Shown: positions 26,394 through 35,350, counted from the first letter of the stretch. The stretch: 64,000 bases of DNA from Physcocola sp002396385 (GCA_946535435.1 CAMNDM010000014.1:1-64000), one strand, 5' to 3'. Translations and numbers: made by a program. Notes: generated by a model not told the origin, from the sequence alone.

Positions 26394-27341
26394 TTACAAT
26401 ATGGCTTTTATGTAGACTGCGAATATGTTTTTAGGAAGAGTGAAGGCTCTGTTCCATTTTGCAGGGTAGGCCTTTAGAGAATTGGCTACTGTCTCATCTT
26501 GTTTCAGGGTGCCGAACAGCTTAAGTGTTGCCAATAAGCCGTTTTTGGCTTTTTCACGTATAAATGAGGTGTAGAGGCACCTTATGCCGAATTCTGCTAT
26601 ACTGGCGGGCTTTATGGCGTAAACTTGCGTCAATTCCTGCATCTCGCGTATCGAGTTCTCTACTTTCTTGAATGCCCAATGGCTGTACGATTTGTTTTGG
26701 TTATTAGCGTAATCGACATGTATGTAGTAGTCGTGCGGAATCGTTTCTAACACACAACCTCTTGCCGCTATTGTTGCTAGTACTTTGGCGTTGAACAGGG
26801 TGTCTTCAACCGAGTGGGTGTTATTGTCTGTGAATGTGATGTTGTTCTCTTTAAGAAATTCACGTTTGTAGAGGTGTGGATGTATGTGTGTGGTGTACCT
26901 ACGCATAACTAGGTTGTTCAGGGTTTCATCTATCCAGCTGTTCGGATTGTTTCCTTTCCAAAAGGCAGCTTTTGAACCCAAAACTCCTGATAAAACGGCT
27001 GAAGCTCCGTTTGCTATGGCCTTTTTGTATAAATCTTCATACATATTCAGTTCGCGGTAGTCGTCGTGGTCCGAAAAGCCGATGTAGTCTCCGGTGGCTA
27101 CGGCCATACCTCTGTTCCGGCTTTCGCCTATGTTCAGGTTGTGCTCGTTGCGTACCACCTTTATGCGGGCGTCTTGTTGCGCATAAGCCTCTACCGCCTT
27201 GTCTGTTCCGTCGGTGGGGCAGTCTAGAACGCATATAATCTCTATGTCCTGCAGGGTCTGTTGGGTTAGGGTGTCCAAACAGGGCTTTATATGCTCTCCT
27301 GCGTTGTAGACGGGCACTATGACACTGATCTTCGGATTCAT
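26394..27341 (-). CDS. GT2 family glycosyltransferase, first gene of the operon
   Basis: 315 residues from ATG 27341 (the TTG at 27359 is upstream and unlikely). GT-A motifs ISVIVPVYNAGEHIKPC, DCPTDGTDKAVEAYA and GFSDHDDYRELNMYE. The first ~110 residues are nearly the same as in the GT2 at 22871, while the rest differs. Higher GC than the flippase and the other two GT2 genes. It heads the operon GT2-DUF4421-Wzx-GT2-GT2, with spacings of 3 bases or overlaps throughout. Confidence 0.88.
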   Translation of the reverse strand: MNPKISVIVPVYNAGEHIKPCLDTLTQQTLQDIEIICVLDCPTDGTDKAVEAYAQQDARIKVVRNEHNLNIGESRNRGMAVATGDYIGFSDHDDYRELNMYEDLYKKAIANGASAVLSGVLGSKAAFWKGNNPNSWIDETLNNLVMRRYTTHIHPHLYKREFLKENNITFTDNNTHSVEDTLFNAKVLATIAARGCVLETIPHDYYIHVDYANNQNKSYSHWAFKKVENSIREMQELTQVYAIKPASIAEFGIRCLYTSFIREKAKNGLLATLKLFGTLKQDETVANSLKAYPAKWNRAFTLPKNIFAVYIKAIL

Positions 27342-27376
27342 TTCGCTCTTGCTCTCCAAAATTTCTTACAATATTG

Positions 27377-27384
27377 CAAATTTA
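27377..27384 (-). promoter_or_regulatory. Putative -7 promoter element of the GT2/Wzx operon
   Basis: TAAATTTG on the minus strand, 36 bases before the ATG at 27341. It fits the choice of ATG over the TTG at 27359. Confidence 0.55.
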
Positions 27385-27459
27385 CAAAGTTTTAGACACC
27401 TATCAGCTTTTCTTTTCAATTTACCCCCGATGTCCCTGTCTCTTTTTGTGCTGATTATG

Positions 27460-27490
27460 AAAAAAGGTGTAGCTTTTTTGTGGCTACACC
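27460..27490 (-). terminator. Intrinsic terminator after the GH16 gene
   Basis: GGTGTAGC/GCTACACC arms (466-473, 483-490), then TTTTTT on the minus strand, 27 bases after the stop at 27517. Confidence 0.85.
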
Positions 27491-27516
27491 CTTTTCTGGA
27501 CGTTTACGCTAATTGG

Positions 27517-28347
27517 TTACTTTATCTCTTTGGTCAGTCTCATTACCAGTTTCCCATCTTCTATGGTTACGTTGTTTGGCGATTCTGTTACTTGTTCCAT
27601 CACCCAGTCGCCTTTTGCCCAGCGTGTACTGTTGAAGGTGCCAAAATCGTCGGTCCAGCGTTCTGTAAAGGTGCCGGTCGCGGTGTCGTAGTCCGACACT
27701 TTCACGTAGTCGATGTATTGGGCGATGGGCAGTTTGTTCGGATTCAGGTTGCCTACCCATGAGGCGCTTTTACTAGACCACAGGTTGAAACGCAGACTTT
27801 GTGCCTCAACCAGGGCTTCCACTTGCTTTTTGGAGTCGGTTTGCGCTTCGGTCTTCCTTGCCAGTACACCGTCTACTGTCCACGATACGTAGGTCGGTGT
27901 CCACTCTACAACGTAGGTGTGGTAGTCGGCATCGGCGGCGTAACCTAGCTGTTGGATTTTCTCGGAAGTGATTTGTTGCTCCTTCGTGCCTGTAATAAGG
28001 TTGCTTTGGAAACTGTTCGGATCTTTGCCTATAACCTCTATGTCTATCTCGTTCCATACCTTTCCTCCTCCTTTGTACGAGTCGTTGTAGTATAGGAACA
28101 TAGAGCTGATGCAGCCAGGTGCGTAGGCCATTTTCATCCGTGCCTCGAATCGGCCGTAGGTGAAACTCTCTTTTGTATAGAGCTCGGCTCCACTGAATTT
28201 GTATTTCGTGAGGTCTATCAGGCTGTAGTCAGTTTCGTCTACTACGGGTTTTCTGGGTGTGTAGTCGTCTTCGTCGTCCTTTGAACACGAGGTGTTGCAT
28301 AGTAGCATTCCTGAGCACAGCAGGCAGAGTAGTGTAGTGTTTCTCAT
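27517..28347 (-). CDS. GH16 family glucanase lipoprotein (lichenase/laminarinase-like)
   Basis: 276 residues. Lipoprotein signal with NTSC lipobox (Cys21) followed by acidic residues, so it is probably surface or outer-membrane anchored. The GH16 domain covers about 50-270; the catalytic motif is NEIDIE (ExDxE). FTYGRFEARMKMAYAPGCIS and DYHTYVVEWTPTYVSWTVDG are typical of bacterial beta-1,3-1,4-glucanases. It would cut mixed-linkage or beta-1,3 glucan. Own promoter and terminator. It could instead trim a self-made polysaccharide, since it lies between glycosyltransferase genes. Confidence 0.9.
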   Translation of the reverse strand: MRNTTLLCLLCSGMLLCNTSCSKDDEDDYTPRKPVVDETDYSLIDLTKYKFSGAELYTKESFTYGRFEARMKMAYAPGCISSMFLYYNDSYKGGGKVWNEIDIEVIGKDPNSFQSNLITGTKEQQITSEKIQQLGYAADADYHTYVVEWTPTYVSWTVDGVLARKTEAQTDSKKQVEALVEAQSLRFNLWSSKSASWVGNLNPNKLPIAQYIDYVKVSDYDTATGTFTERWTDDFGTFNSTRWAKGDWVMEQVTESPNNVTIEDGKLVMRLTKEIK

Positions 28348-28377
28348 CTTTATTCGTATTTTCGGTTTGTTTTATGG

Positions 28378-28385
28378 CAAATATA
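28378..28385 (-). promoter_or_regulatory. Putative -7 promoter element of the GH16 gene
   Basis: TATATTTG on the minus strand, 31 bases before the ATG. Confidence 0.6.
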
Positions 28386-28486
28386 GGCGGAACTTCTGTC
28401 GAGGAATGTGATTTTTTACCCATCTTCTGTGAATATTCGGCTTTTTTAGTCTGCCCCTTCCGGTGAATGGTTTCCTCCTCTGCCAC

Positions 28487-29416
28487 TTAATAAATAAGCT
28501 TGAAGTAGGTGTCAATTATGCAGAAGTGCTTCTTTGCTGCAAAAATGCGCTCAACAAACAGCATTCCATCGGTTGTGGCTGGAGTGAATGCAGACCAAAC
28601 ACGTTTCCGGGCTTCGTAGTTGTAGTTGGGGCTCTTGTAGAGGGTCCGTATGGCTTTCCGTATGCTGCGGTGGTAAACTTCGTTTATCCGTTTGCCCAAT
28701 GCTTTGTTTCCGTCGTTGTTCAGTTTGTTTTTTGCGGTATAGTCTAATTCTGCTATCCTGAAGCAGACTTTAGCGTCTTTCACATCCGACAGTGTGTTAT
28801 TGTCTTGCACGCGGTAATGGTATAAGGCTGTTGGCAGTGTGCGGAATTTTCTGCATTTAAGGTAATAGGCGTACGAGAAGAGGTGGTCTTCACAGTAACT
28901 GATGCTTTCGTCGAAGCGTTGCTCTCCTATAAGGTCTCTTTTGTACATCGTGTTCCATACAAAAGCGTGGTAGCGGCTGACTTCCGTCTGTAGAAAGTAG
29001 TCGCTTAGTTTGTCGGTAGTGTGTAGGGGGGTACTCACAGTTTTACGCTTCCTCCCTTCTTTTACGTAGCCGATTCTTACCACGTCTATGTCTTCGTCGA
29101 AGTGAGATAAATAGGTCTGAAGCGTGTCTGGTTCCATCCAGTCGTCGGCATCGGCAAAAGTCACATAGGTGCCTGTCGCATGGTCTAACCCGTGGTTTCT
29201 GGCTTTGCTGACTCCTCCGTTGGTAAGGTGGAAAACCCTGACCCGTGGGTCTTGCTGGGCATACTGGTCACAAAGGACGCCCGAATGGTCGTTGCTGCCG
29301 TCGTCAACTAGCAACAGCTCTGTGTCGGTGTAGCTCTGCGCGAGTAGGCTCTCAACGCATTGCCCGAGGTAACGCTCCGCATTGTATACGGGTACTATGA
29401 CTGATACGGTTGCCAT
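28487..29416 (-). CDS. GT2 family glycosyltransferase
   Basis: 309 residues from ATG 29416 (TTG at 29431 is rejected because it lies before the previous stop). Motifs VSVIVPVYNAERYLGQC, LLLVDDGSNDHSG, GGVSKARNHGLDHATG and TFADADDWMEPD: the standard GT2 branch, different from the DCPTDG enzymes of the neighbouring operon. It starts 2 bases after the lipoprotein gene and probably ends the transcript HD protein-lipoprotein-GT2. Acceptor unknown. Confidence 0.88.
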   Translation of the reverse strand: MATVSVIVPVYNAERYLGQCVESLLAQSYTDTELLLVDDGSNDHSGVLCDQYAQQDPRVRVFHLTNGGVSKARNHGLDHATGTYVTFADADDWMEPDTLQTYLSHFDEDIDVVRIGYVKEGRKRKTVSTPLHTTDKLSDYFLQTEVSRYHAFVWNTMYKRDLIGEQRFDESISYCEDHLFSYAYYLKCRKFRTLPTALYHYRVQDNNTLSDVKDAKVCFRIAELDYTAKNKLNNDGNKALGKRINEVYHRSIRKAIRTLYKSPNYNYEARKRVWSAFTPATTDGMLFVERIFAAKKHFCIIDTYFKLIY

Positions 29417-29418
29417 GT

Positions 29419-30195
29419 TTATTGGTCCCAAATGTCGGTATAGTCCTCTTCTGTCTTAAACGACACAGGTTTGCACTGGGTATAGGTGGCCGGGTTGTTT
29501 ACCACCTTGTAGTAAGTCTCTCCCTTCGATTTCACAACATTTATGCCACGCCAGTGTGTGTCGTAACCGTTACTGTACACTTCCAATTTCAGAACCGTAC
29601 CTTTCAGCGAGTTCGCATCTTCGTAGGCATTGCTCTTGTGGCTGCGTATGGTTACTTTGAATGGCTTGTTGGCCTTGTAGGCATTTTCTGGTGTCGCACC
29701 CTCTAAATACGAGGCCACAAGCTGGGGGGTGTAGTAATCGCCGTATTTTGGGTTGTAGCGGTCTTTAAGTATCGATAAAACGCTGCTGGTGTTGAGGCTG
29801 GTATTTGCCATTTTCAGGCATTCTTCGCCGGCGGTGTGGTCGTGGTTATAGATTTCGAATGCGAATAGCTCTAATACAACGGCTCCTTCTGGTGTCGTTC
29901 CCAGTTGTTCTTGTGCCTTTTGGAACTCCTCTACGTTTCTAGGGAATGTGTTAAAGGAGACGCTGGCTGTTTCTCCGGGTTTATAGGTCTTCGGATTTAT
30001 GCTGCCTTCTGTCTGGAAACTGAATTCGGCAGAAGATGCCGCCTTTGTTTTCTCCGTTGCCACGTTTGCTGTTGTTGGTGTGCAGAACGTCGTGTTATTC
30101 GGGGCGTCTGCTGCTGCGGGTTGCCCGCTGTTGTTGTCGCATGCGGCAAGCGAAAGTGCGGCAAGCGTTGTTGCATATAGTGCCTTTATTCTCAT
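29419..30195 (-). CDS. Uncharacterised lipoprotein
   Basis: 258 residues. Lipobox LAAC at Cys19, Ala/Asn/Thr-rich spacer (20-60), then a folded part with FNTFPRNVEEFQKAQEQLG and PEGAVVLELFAFEIYNHD. It recalls a Bacteroidota domain of unknown function, whose name I cannot give with certainty. It lies 16 bases after the HD gene and just before a GT2 gene. No function assigned. Confidence 0.75.
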   Translation of the reverse strand: MRIKALYATTLAALSLAACDNNSGQPAAADAPNNTTFCTPTTANVATEKTKAASSAEFSFQTEGSINPKTYKPGETASVSFNTFPRNVEEFQKAQEQLGTTPEGAVVLELFAFEIYNHDHTAGEECLKMANTSLNTSSVLSILKDRYNPKYGDYYTPQLVASYLEGATPENAYKANKPFKVTIRSHKSNAYEDANSLKGTVLKLEVYSNGYDTHWRGINVVKSKGETYYKVVNNPATYTQCKPVSFKTEEDYTDIWDQ

Positions 30196-30211
30196 TTAGT
30201 TGAAATGCTTT

Positions 30212-30850
30212 TTAGTATTCGTCTTCCTCGTCGGTTGTCTTGCGCTCAAGCAGCCCTGCTGCCAATGCGTCTGCGCTTTGTATGATGCTTACCAGTGGGT
30301 AGAGTTCTTTCGCTGTGTCGAAACACTTCTGGTCTTCTATGCTGTTCATGTTTATGCCCCACGAACCCATATGCCAGCGTATGGCAAGCATTTCGGCATC
30401 GTCTAGTTCCAGCCCGCTGCACAAAAGTAGAATGACCGACTTTTCCCCATGTCCCATCGGAAAATCCTTATAGCTTACTTTGTAGCAGTCGCAGTCTACC
30501 CATTCGCCAAGGCGGGTTTTCCGTTTTTTTACACTTTGTTTATAGATGTCGGCTTTGCATACATCGTGGAGTAGCGACGCTAAAATCAGGCTGTCTCTTT
30601 TCACTTCTTTCTCGATGGAGGTGTCAAGCTGCTTCATGCCTTCCCATATTTTTTCTGCGGCATAGAAGGTGTTGAGCGAGTGTTGAACCAAACCGCCTGC
30701 TATGTTCAGGTGGTGGTTGCAAGAGGCTGGTGCCTCGAAAAAAGACATCTTTTCCAGATCTTCTATAACCGATTCAACTCCGTCCCTTTCTGTCGAGCGT
30801 AATAGCTCGCAAAAAGTGTCTTTGTTCTTTTTCACATCTATTTCTATCAT
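30212..30850 (-). CDS. HD-domain phosphohydrolase-like protein
   Basis: 212 residues, soluble. HD residues: His in GGLVQHSLN, LLHDVCKAD (HD pair), His in IRWHMGSWG and Asp in IIQSADALA. This set binds a metal and usually hydrolyses nucleotide phosphates or cyclic nucleotides. Substrate unknown. First gene of a likely three-gene transcript with a lipoprotein and GT2. The C-terminus is acidic (TTDEEDEY). Confidence 0.82.
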   Translation of the reverse strand: MIEIDVKKNKDTFCELLRSTERDGVESVIEDLEKMSFFEAPASCNHHLNIAGGLVQHSLNTFYAAEKIWEGMKQLDTSIEKEVKRDSLILASLLHDVCKADIYKQSVKKRKTRLGEWVDCDCYKVSYKDFPMGHGEKSVILLLCSGLELDDAEMLAIRWHMGSWGINMNSIEDQKCFDTAKELYPLVSIIQSADALAAGLLERKTTDEEDEY

Positions 30851-30875
30851 TTTTCTTTTTATTTGGTTCTAAGTT

Positions 30876-30883
30876 CAAATATA
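30876..30883 (-). promoter_or_regulatory. Putative -7 promoter element of the HD-domain gene
   Basis: TATATTTG on the minus strand, 26 bases before the ATG at 30850. Confidence 0.6.
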
Positions 30884-30959
30884 CACCATATACTCCCATC
30901 TTTCACTTCTTCCATAACTTTTCTTGTTTTTATGGAAAAAGAGGAGGGCTTTGCATGTG

Positions 30960-30999
30960 AACAAGAGCAGACAAAGTGTTGCCTCTGCTGCTCCTTGTT
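30960..30999. other. Long imperfect hairpin in a 386-base intergenic region
   Basis: Arms AACAAGAGCAGA and its complement with two bulges, loop about 12 bases. It lies in the gap 30851-31236 between the HD gene and the AraC-type gene. It may be a late terminator of the AraC-type gene on the minus strand or a dispersed repeat; no clear T run follows. No gene is supported in the gap. Confidence 0.4.
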
Positions 31000-31236
31000 T
31001 CATAATATAGTTATATTAAGGTTTCGTTAACCAACAAACCCGAGCAGTCAAACAATTCACACAATAAATACTGCTCTTTTTGCTTGTTGCGTAACAAAAT
31101 TATGTGCTTTGCTTTACTTGATAACTGCCAATTCTTATTATGTTATGACAAAAGGAAATTTTGGCATATTTATCTGACATATGTTTTATAAACCGGCTGT
31201 TTGTGACAATTTATTCTGCCGTTTTTAAAAATTGTC

Positions 31237-32343
31237 CTATTCGTTTTCTGCCTTTTCAGCCCTTAGCAAACTCCTATACGATCCGAACCCGCTGTCTTCG
31301 GCGATGGCTTGCTTGGAATATTCGGGGTGCTCTTTGTGTAATACTTTGGCATGTGCCAAACGGTAGGAATTGACCATTTTGATAAAACTGCCATATTTTA
31401 GTTTGCTCACGTTGCGAAGTGTTGGCACATTGGTGTTCAACATTCGGGCCAGCTCCATTATGGTCAGGCTCGGATTCAGATATGGCTTGTCGTTTTCCAT
31501 CAGTTGCTGTAGTTGTACCTCGAAGCCCTCGTTGGGCTTGGTCGCAATGCCTTCGTCTTCGGTCAGACTCTCTGTCATCTCGTCGGCTTCTGTGACCGGA
31601 TTGACTGCGTTCTTTGGTTGGTATTCCTCAGGTATTGGCTGGATGTGGCTGTCAAGCACGTAGTTCAAGAAGAACACGTAGGCGGCTGCTATTACGAAAA
31701 ATGCCCCTCCCATTATATAATGGTTCTTGGTGATAAAGGTCAGCCATATAATGGGAAGCATGATTATTATGCGTGGGGTGATGTCTTTGGCGAAGTTGTT
31801 CGGAAATTCTTCCTCGTTCGAGTATTTGTTCTCGTAAAATATGCGCATCTGTTCTTTCAACCAGAACAAGGTCCGCATTATCGCTATCGAGAATATCGTA
31901 CCCAATGCTCCTGCAATACACAGAATGTTAAATTCATAGGCTTGCAGAATGCCTTTGTCTAGCCATCCTAGCAGGGTGATGATTATTTCAAATGCTATTG
32001 GTATGTGGCTCAGCAATATAAGCTTTACCTCTAGTTTCTTTATCTGGCTGCAATGCTTTATAATGCCCGTGACTATCAGGTTGGGTGTTATCAGCAGACA
32101 GAAACACCTTGCCGATATCAGGTTATCGGGGTTGTTCGGTTGTAATATGCAACCCAGCAGTATTATGTTTATCGCATAGGTGAAAATCCATTTCTTCCGG
32201 TTCGGATAGTAAAAGTCCGGATTGTTTTTGTAAGGTGCGCATATGTGTCTCCATTTTGTATAAGCGCAGAACAATCCCGAGACAATAAGGGATAGCGTGG
32301 CGGAGTACAGGAAAAGGTTACTGTTGACTATAATATTGTCCAT
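31237..32343 (-). CDS. Membrane-bound AraC-type HTH regulator
   Basis: 368 residues. Seven predicted membrane segments fill residues about 8-235; an acidic linker (240-275) leads to a short C-terminal HTH part of the AraC kind (LTIMELARMLNTNVPTLRNVSKLKYG, then YRLAHAKVLH and AEDSGFGSYRSLLRAEK). The second helix-turn-helix of AraC is recognisable, but its usual F..YF..xP tail is shortened. Likely a one-component sensor that reads a membrane or extracellular cue. Target genes are unknown; it stands alone. Confidence 0.8.
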   Translation of the reverse strand: MDNIIVNSNLFLYSATLSLIVSGLFCAYTKWRHICAPYKNNPDFYYPNRKKWIFTYAINIILLGCILQPNNPDNLISARCFCLLITPNLIVTGIIKHCSQIKKLEVKLILLSHIPIAFEIIITLLGWLDKGILQAYEFNILCIAGALGTIFSIAIMRTLFWLKEQMRIFYENKYSNEEEFPNNFAKDITPRIIIMLPIIWLTFITKNHYIMGGAFFVIAAAYVFFLNYVLDSHIQPIPEEYQPKNAVNPVTEADEMTESLTEDEGIATKPNEGFEVQLQQLMENDKPYLNPSLTIMELARMLNTNVPTLRNVSKLKYGSFIKMVNSYRLAHAKVLHKEHPEYSKQAIAEDSGFGSYRSLLRAEKAENE

Positions 32344-32407
32344 ATAGTTTTATATATTGTGAATTGTTTATGTATCAAAGAATAAGTCTTTATCAGACGA
32401 AATTATG

Positions 32408-32415
32408 CAAAAATA
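32408..32415 (-). promoter_or_regulatory. Putative -7 promoter element of the AraC-type gene
   Basis: TATTTTTG on the minus strand, 65 bases before the ATG at 32343. Confidence 0.5.
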
Positions 32416-32565
32416 ATCAAATTTTCTAATTTATACGGTTAATATCCACTATTTCGTCGCTTTTCTTTTGTTTCCTCTGTATGTTGTTGTGCGTTCGCTA
32501 CTCCCGAAAAATACATGTTCCGGCAGGTCTCTCTCTCATTGTCACTTGCTGTGTCTTAGGCCTTA

Positions 32566-32600
32566 ATGAAAAGGGCGTATCGCAAACCGCGATACGCCCC
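32566..32600 (-). terminator. Intrinsic terminator after tpiA
   Basis: 11-base arms GGGCGTATCGC/GCGATACGCCC (573-583, 589-599) with a 5-base loop, then TTTTCATT on the minus strand. Confidence 0.85.
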
Positions 32601-32624
32601 TGTCTTTTATGCGCGCGTTGGCTC

Positions 32625-33380
32625 TTACTTCCAAGCTTCGATGATTGGCATGAAGGTGTCTGCCTTCAAGGCTGCGCCACCAATCAAACCACCGTCAATG
32701 TCTGGCTGTGCGAACAACTCAGGTGCGTTGCTGCCCTTGCATGAACCGCCGTAGAGGATAGAAGTCTCTTCTGCTACCTTTGCATCGTAGTGGTCGGCAA
32801 TTGACTTACGGATGAAAGCGTGAACTTCTTGTGCCTGCTCGCTAGTTGCGGTAAGGCCTGTTCCGATTGCCCATACTGGCTCGTAGGCTACTACGCATTT
32901 CGCGAAGTCTGCTGCTGAAAGGGTATACAATGCGGCCATCTGACCTTCGATTACTGACTTGAAGGTGTTAGATTCGCGCTCTTCCTTGATCTCACCTACA
33001 CAGAAGATTGGGGTCAAACCGTTGGCAAGTGCCTGCTGGAGTTTCTTGATCAGAAGTGCGTTGTTCTCGCCGTGGTACTGACGACGCTCTGAGTGGCCGA
33101 GGATGACGTACTTTGCGCCAGTTGATGCAATCATGTTTGCTGCAACTTCGCCTGTGTATGCGCCCTTCTCCTGTGCTGAGCAGTCTTCTGCTCCTACACC
33201 AATGATTGTGCCTTCAACTTCCTTTGCTACAGATGCAACTGAAATGAATGGAGTGCATACTACTACGTCGCACTTTACTGTCTTGCCGGCAAGCGCTGCC
33301 TTCAAATCTTTTGCCAATGCAATACCTTCTTGCAGGGTGGTGTTCATCTTCCAGTTGCCTGCTACGATTTTCTTTCTCAT
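32625..33380 (-). CDS. tpiA: Triosephosphate isomerase
   Basis: 251 residues, normal length. It interconverts dihydroxyacetone phosphate and glyceraldehyde 3-phosphate in glycolysis. Visible: GNWKMN (catalytic Lys), LGHSERR (His electrophile), AYEPVWAIGTG (catalytic Glu) and YGGS with GGALIGGAALK-like phosphate site (GGLIGGAALK). Third gene of the DUF1599-DoxX-tpiA operon, which is conserved in Bacteroidales, with a strong terminator after it. Confidence 0.98.
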   Translation of the reverse strand: MRKKIVAGNWKMNTTLQEGIALAKDLKAALAGKTVKCDVVVCTPFISVASVAKEVEGTIIGVGAEDCSAQEKGAYTGEVAANMIASTGAKYVILGHSERRQYHGENNALLIKKLQQALANGLTPIFCVGEIKEERESNTFKSVIEGQMAALYTLSAADFAKCVVAYEPVWAIGTGLTATSEQAQEVHAFIRKSIADHYDAKVAEETSILYGGSCKGSNAPELFAQPDIDGGLIGGAALKADTFMPIIEAWK

Positions 33381-33417
33381 TTGTTTTATATTTTAAAAGA
33401 TAAGTAAAATAATTCGG

Positions 33418-34704
33418 TTAGTTTTCTGCGCTTCCCCCTTCCTGCACTGCTTCGACTGTGGTGGCTGGTTGGGCTTTCGCACTCTTCATCCGGTTCCAAC
33501 CCCATTTTATTAAGTCGACGAGCTTGTCAAGGGCCAGTATAATGCCCAATATGATGGCGAAGTCGCCTAATAGGCTGAAAAACTTCTTCCAGACCGACTG
33601 TGTTTGCAGGGTCGCTTCTTCGTTCTCTTCTAGTTTGCCTTCAAACGTTGGCATCCCGTAATGGCTCCACATCCGGTATATGGTACCGTCTTTCACCAGT
33701 ATCAGACCAGGGTTCGACTGTATCATGTTGCTCAACACTCTCCGGTCGGCGTTTACAATCGGATATTCGGCTCCGCCCGATTCTACACAATATTCTTCTG
33801 CTATGTTGCCATCGGCTTTGGTGGCGGTTAGGCAGTAGAATCGGTAGTTGTTGTCGCGGGCATAGTCGTATATGTCGTTTATCTGGTGGCGGGCCGATGT
33901 GCTTGCTTCTCTCAGGTCTTCTGCTACAAGCAGGAAGGTGTAGCCTTTGTAGTATGCTATCTCTTTTGTTATGTCGCCTTCCCCTCGGCTGTAGATTTGC
34001 AGGGCTGGGGCCTCTATACCTTCGGGGGTGGTTATCCGGCAGTCGTGCGTCGTGCTGAATAACTCGTTATCGTCCCACAGCACCTCTTCGCCGGTCAGTT
34101 TGTGGTCGCTCGTAAACGTTCGCAGGTCGGTTCCTGGGTGGTACGGACTTAAGTCTACCATTGGAAGCCTGACATAACTGGTTATCGATACGCAAATTGA
34201 GAATGCTAGGCTTATGGGTCCTATTGCCCACTCTATGCGGTTGGAGAATACACTCTTACTGTATTCACGCCATATAAAGATGAGTATGGCGGTGGTCAGC
34301 CATACCACATATAGCCAGAACGACATCCGGTCGCTTGTCGGAAGTCCCGCTATCTGGTGGTTGCCCGTTACGGGCGAAACAAATGCGGTGTAGAAGCTGA
34401 AGGGAGTCAGGAATCCTAACAACAATACCGTGTAGAGTGAGGTCTTCCGGATGTTGGTCCCCAGTAGCGAACAGATTCCTATTGCAAACTCGGCGGCTGC
34501 AAACGACATTGCCAGCAGTGTCGACAACGGCTGGAAAAAAGTTAGTCCGGCAGCTTCCAGGTAGTCGTTCACCATTCCTGCCCCTATTACAGGGTTGCAG
34601 GCCCTGATGAATCCGAAGACCACAAACGTGATGCCCAGTAGCACACGGCACAGCGTGACTATGGCTATCTTCAGTTTGCTGTTTGCTGTCGGGTCTTTCT
34701 GCAT
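33418..34704 (-). CDS. DoxX-family membrane protein (BT_3928-like)
   Basis: 428 residues. The N-terminal half is a DoxX-like four-helix membrane unit (RVLLGITFVVFGFIRACNP..., then AAAEFAIGICSLLG and further helices to about 190); a periplasmic part (200-370) follows with a thioredoxin-like feel (FLLVAEDLREAS, NPGLILVKDGTIYRMW) and a final membrane segment near 375-400. It matches in order and position the BT_3928 family seen beside tpiA in Bacteroides. Role unproven, perhaps redox. It starts 4 bases after DUF1599. Confidence 0.8.
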   Translation of the reverse strand: MQKDPTANSKLKIAIVTLCRVLLGITFVVFGFIRACNPVIGAGMVNDYLEAAGLTFFQPLSTLLAMSFAAAEFAIGICSLLGTNIRKTSLYTVLLLGFLTPFSFYTAFVSPVTGNHQIAGLPTSDRMSFWLYVVWLTTAILIFIWREYSKSVFSNRIEWAIGPISLAFSICVSITSYVRLPMVDLSPYHPGTDLRTFTSDHKLTGEEVLWDDNELFSTTHDCRITTPEGIEAPALQIYSRGEGDITKEIAYYKGYTFLLVAEDLREASTSARHQINDIYDYARDNNYRFYCLTATKADGNIAEEYCVESGGAEYPIVNADRRVLSNMIQSNPGLILVKDGTIYRMWSHYGMPTFEGKLEENEEATLQTQSVWKKFFSLLGDFAIILGIILALDKLVDLIKWGWNRMKSAKAQPATTVEAVQEGGSAEN

Positions 34705-34708
34705 GGAG

Positions 34709-35248
34709 CTATTCGTTGAAGTCTATCTTTATCAAACCGAATACGGCATAGTTCACCATGTCCATATAGTTGGCGCCTATCCCTTCCGATATCAGGGTCT
34801 TGCTGTCGTTGTCTTCTATCTGTTTGGTGCGGTACAGTTTCATGAGGATGAGGTCGGTGTACGATGTCGTACGCATCGAACGCCATGCTTCGTCGTAGTC
34901 GTGGTTCTTTGCCACCATCAGGTCGCGGGTCGTCTTCATTTTCTCGTCGTAGGCGGCTAGGGCTTCTTCTTCACTCATATCGCACGTCTCGCTGAATCCT
35001 TTTTCCAACTGGATAAGCCCAATTATTCCGTAGTTGACTATGGCGACCAATTCCGGCCTGATGCCTTCGTCTATCATCGCATGACCTTTGGTCTCCAACG
35101 TCCTGATGCGGTTCGCCTTAATGAATATCTGGTCGGTTATCGAACTGGCGCGCATTATGCGCCATGCTGCTCCGTAATCCTTTAGTTTTTTTGAATAAAT
35201 GTCTCTGCACGAGGCAATTACTTTGTCAAACTGTTCTTCTGTCTTCAT
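34709..35248 (-). CDS. DUF1599 (Nmad1-type) protein
   Basis: 179 residues in two similar halves: KDYGAAWRIMRASSITDQIFIKANRIRTLE and a later NHDYDEAWRSMRTTSYTDLILMKLYRTKQIE, each followed by ISEGI/DEGI and a VNYA/VNYG stretch. This internal duplication is the DUF1599 hallmark. The family is linked by others to modified nucleotide metabolism; the function here is not proven. First gene of the tpiA operon. Confidence 0.85.
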   Translation of the reverse strand: MKTEEQFDKVIASCRDIYSKKLKDYGAAWRIMRASSITDQIFIKANRIRTLETKGHAMIDEGIRPELVAIVNYGIIGLIQLEKGFSETCDMSEEEALAAYDEKMKTTRDLMVAKNHDYDEAWRSMRTTSYTDLILMKLYRTKQIEDNDSKTLISEGIGANYMDMVNYAVFGLIKIDFNE

Positions 35249-35277
35249 CTTGGCGCCTTCTTATCGAATTTTTTTTG

Positions 35278-35285
35278 CAAATTTA
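35278..35285 (-). promoter_or_regulatory. Putative -7 promoter element of the DUF1599-DoxX-tpiA operon
   Basis: TAAATTTG on the minus strand, 30 bases before the ATG at 35248. Confidence 0.55.
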
Positions 35286-35350
35286 CTTTTTTTTTGGTGA
35301 TTTTTGACTTATTCGGCTGATTTTAGAGGGTAGTGTTTGTTCTTTTCTTT

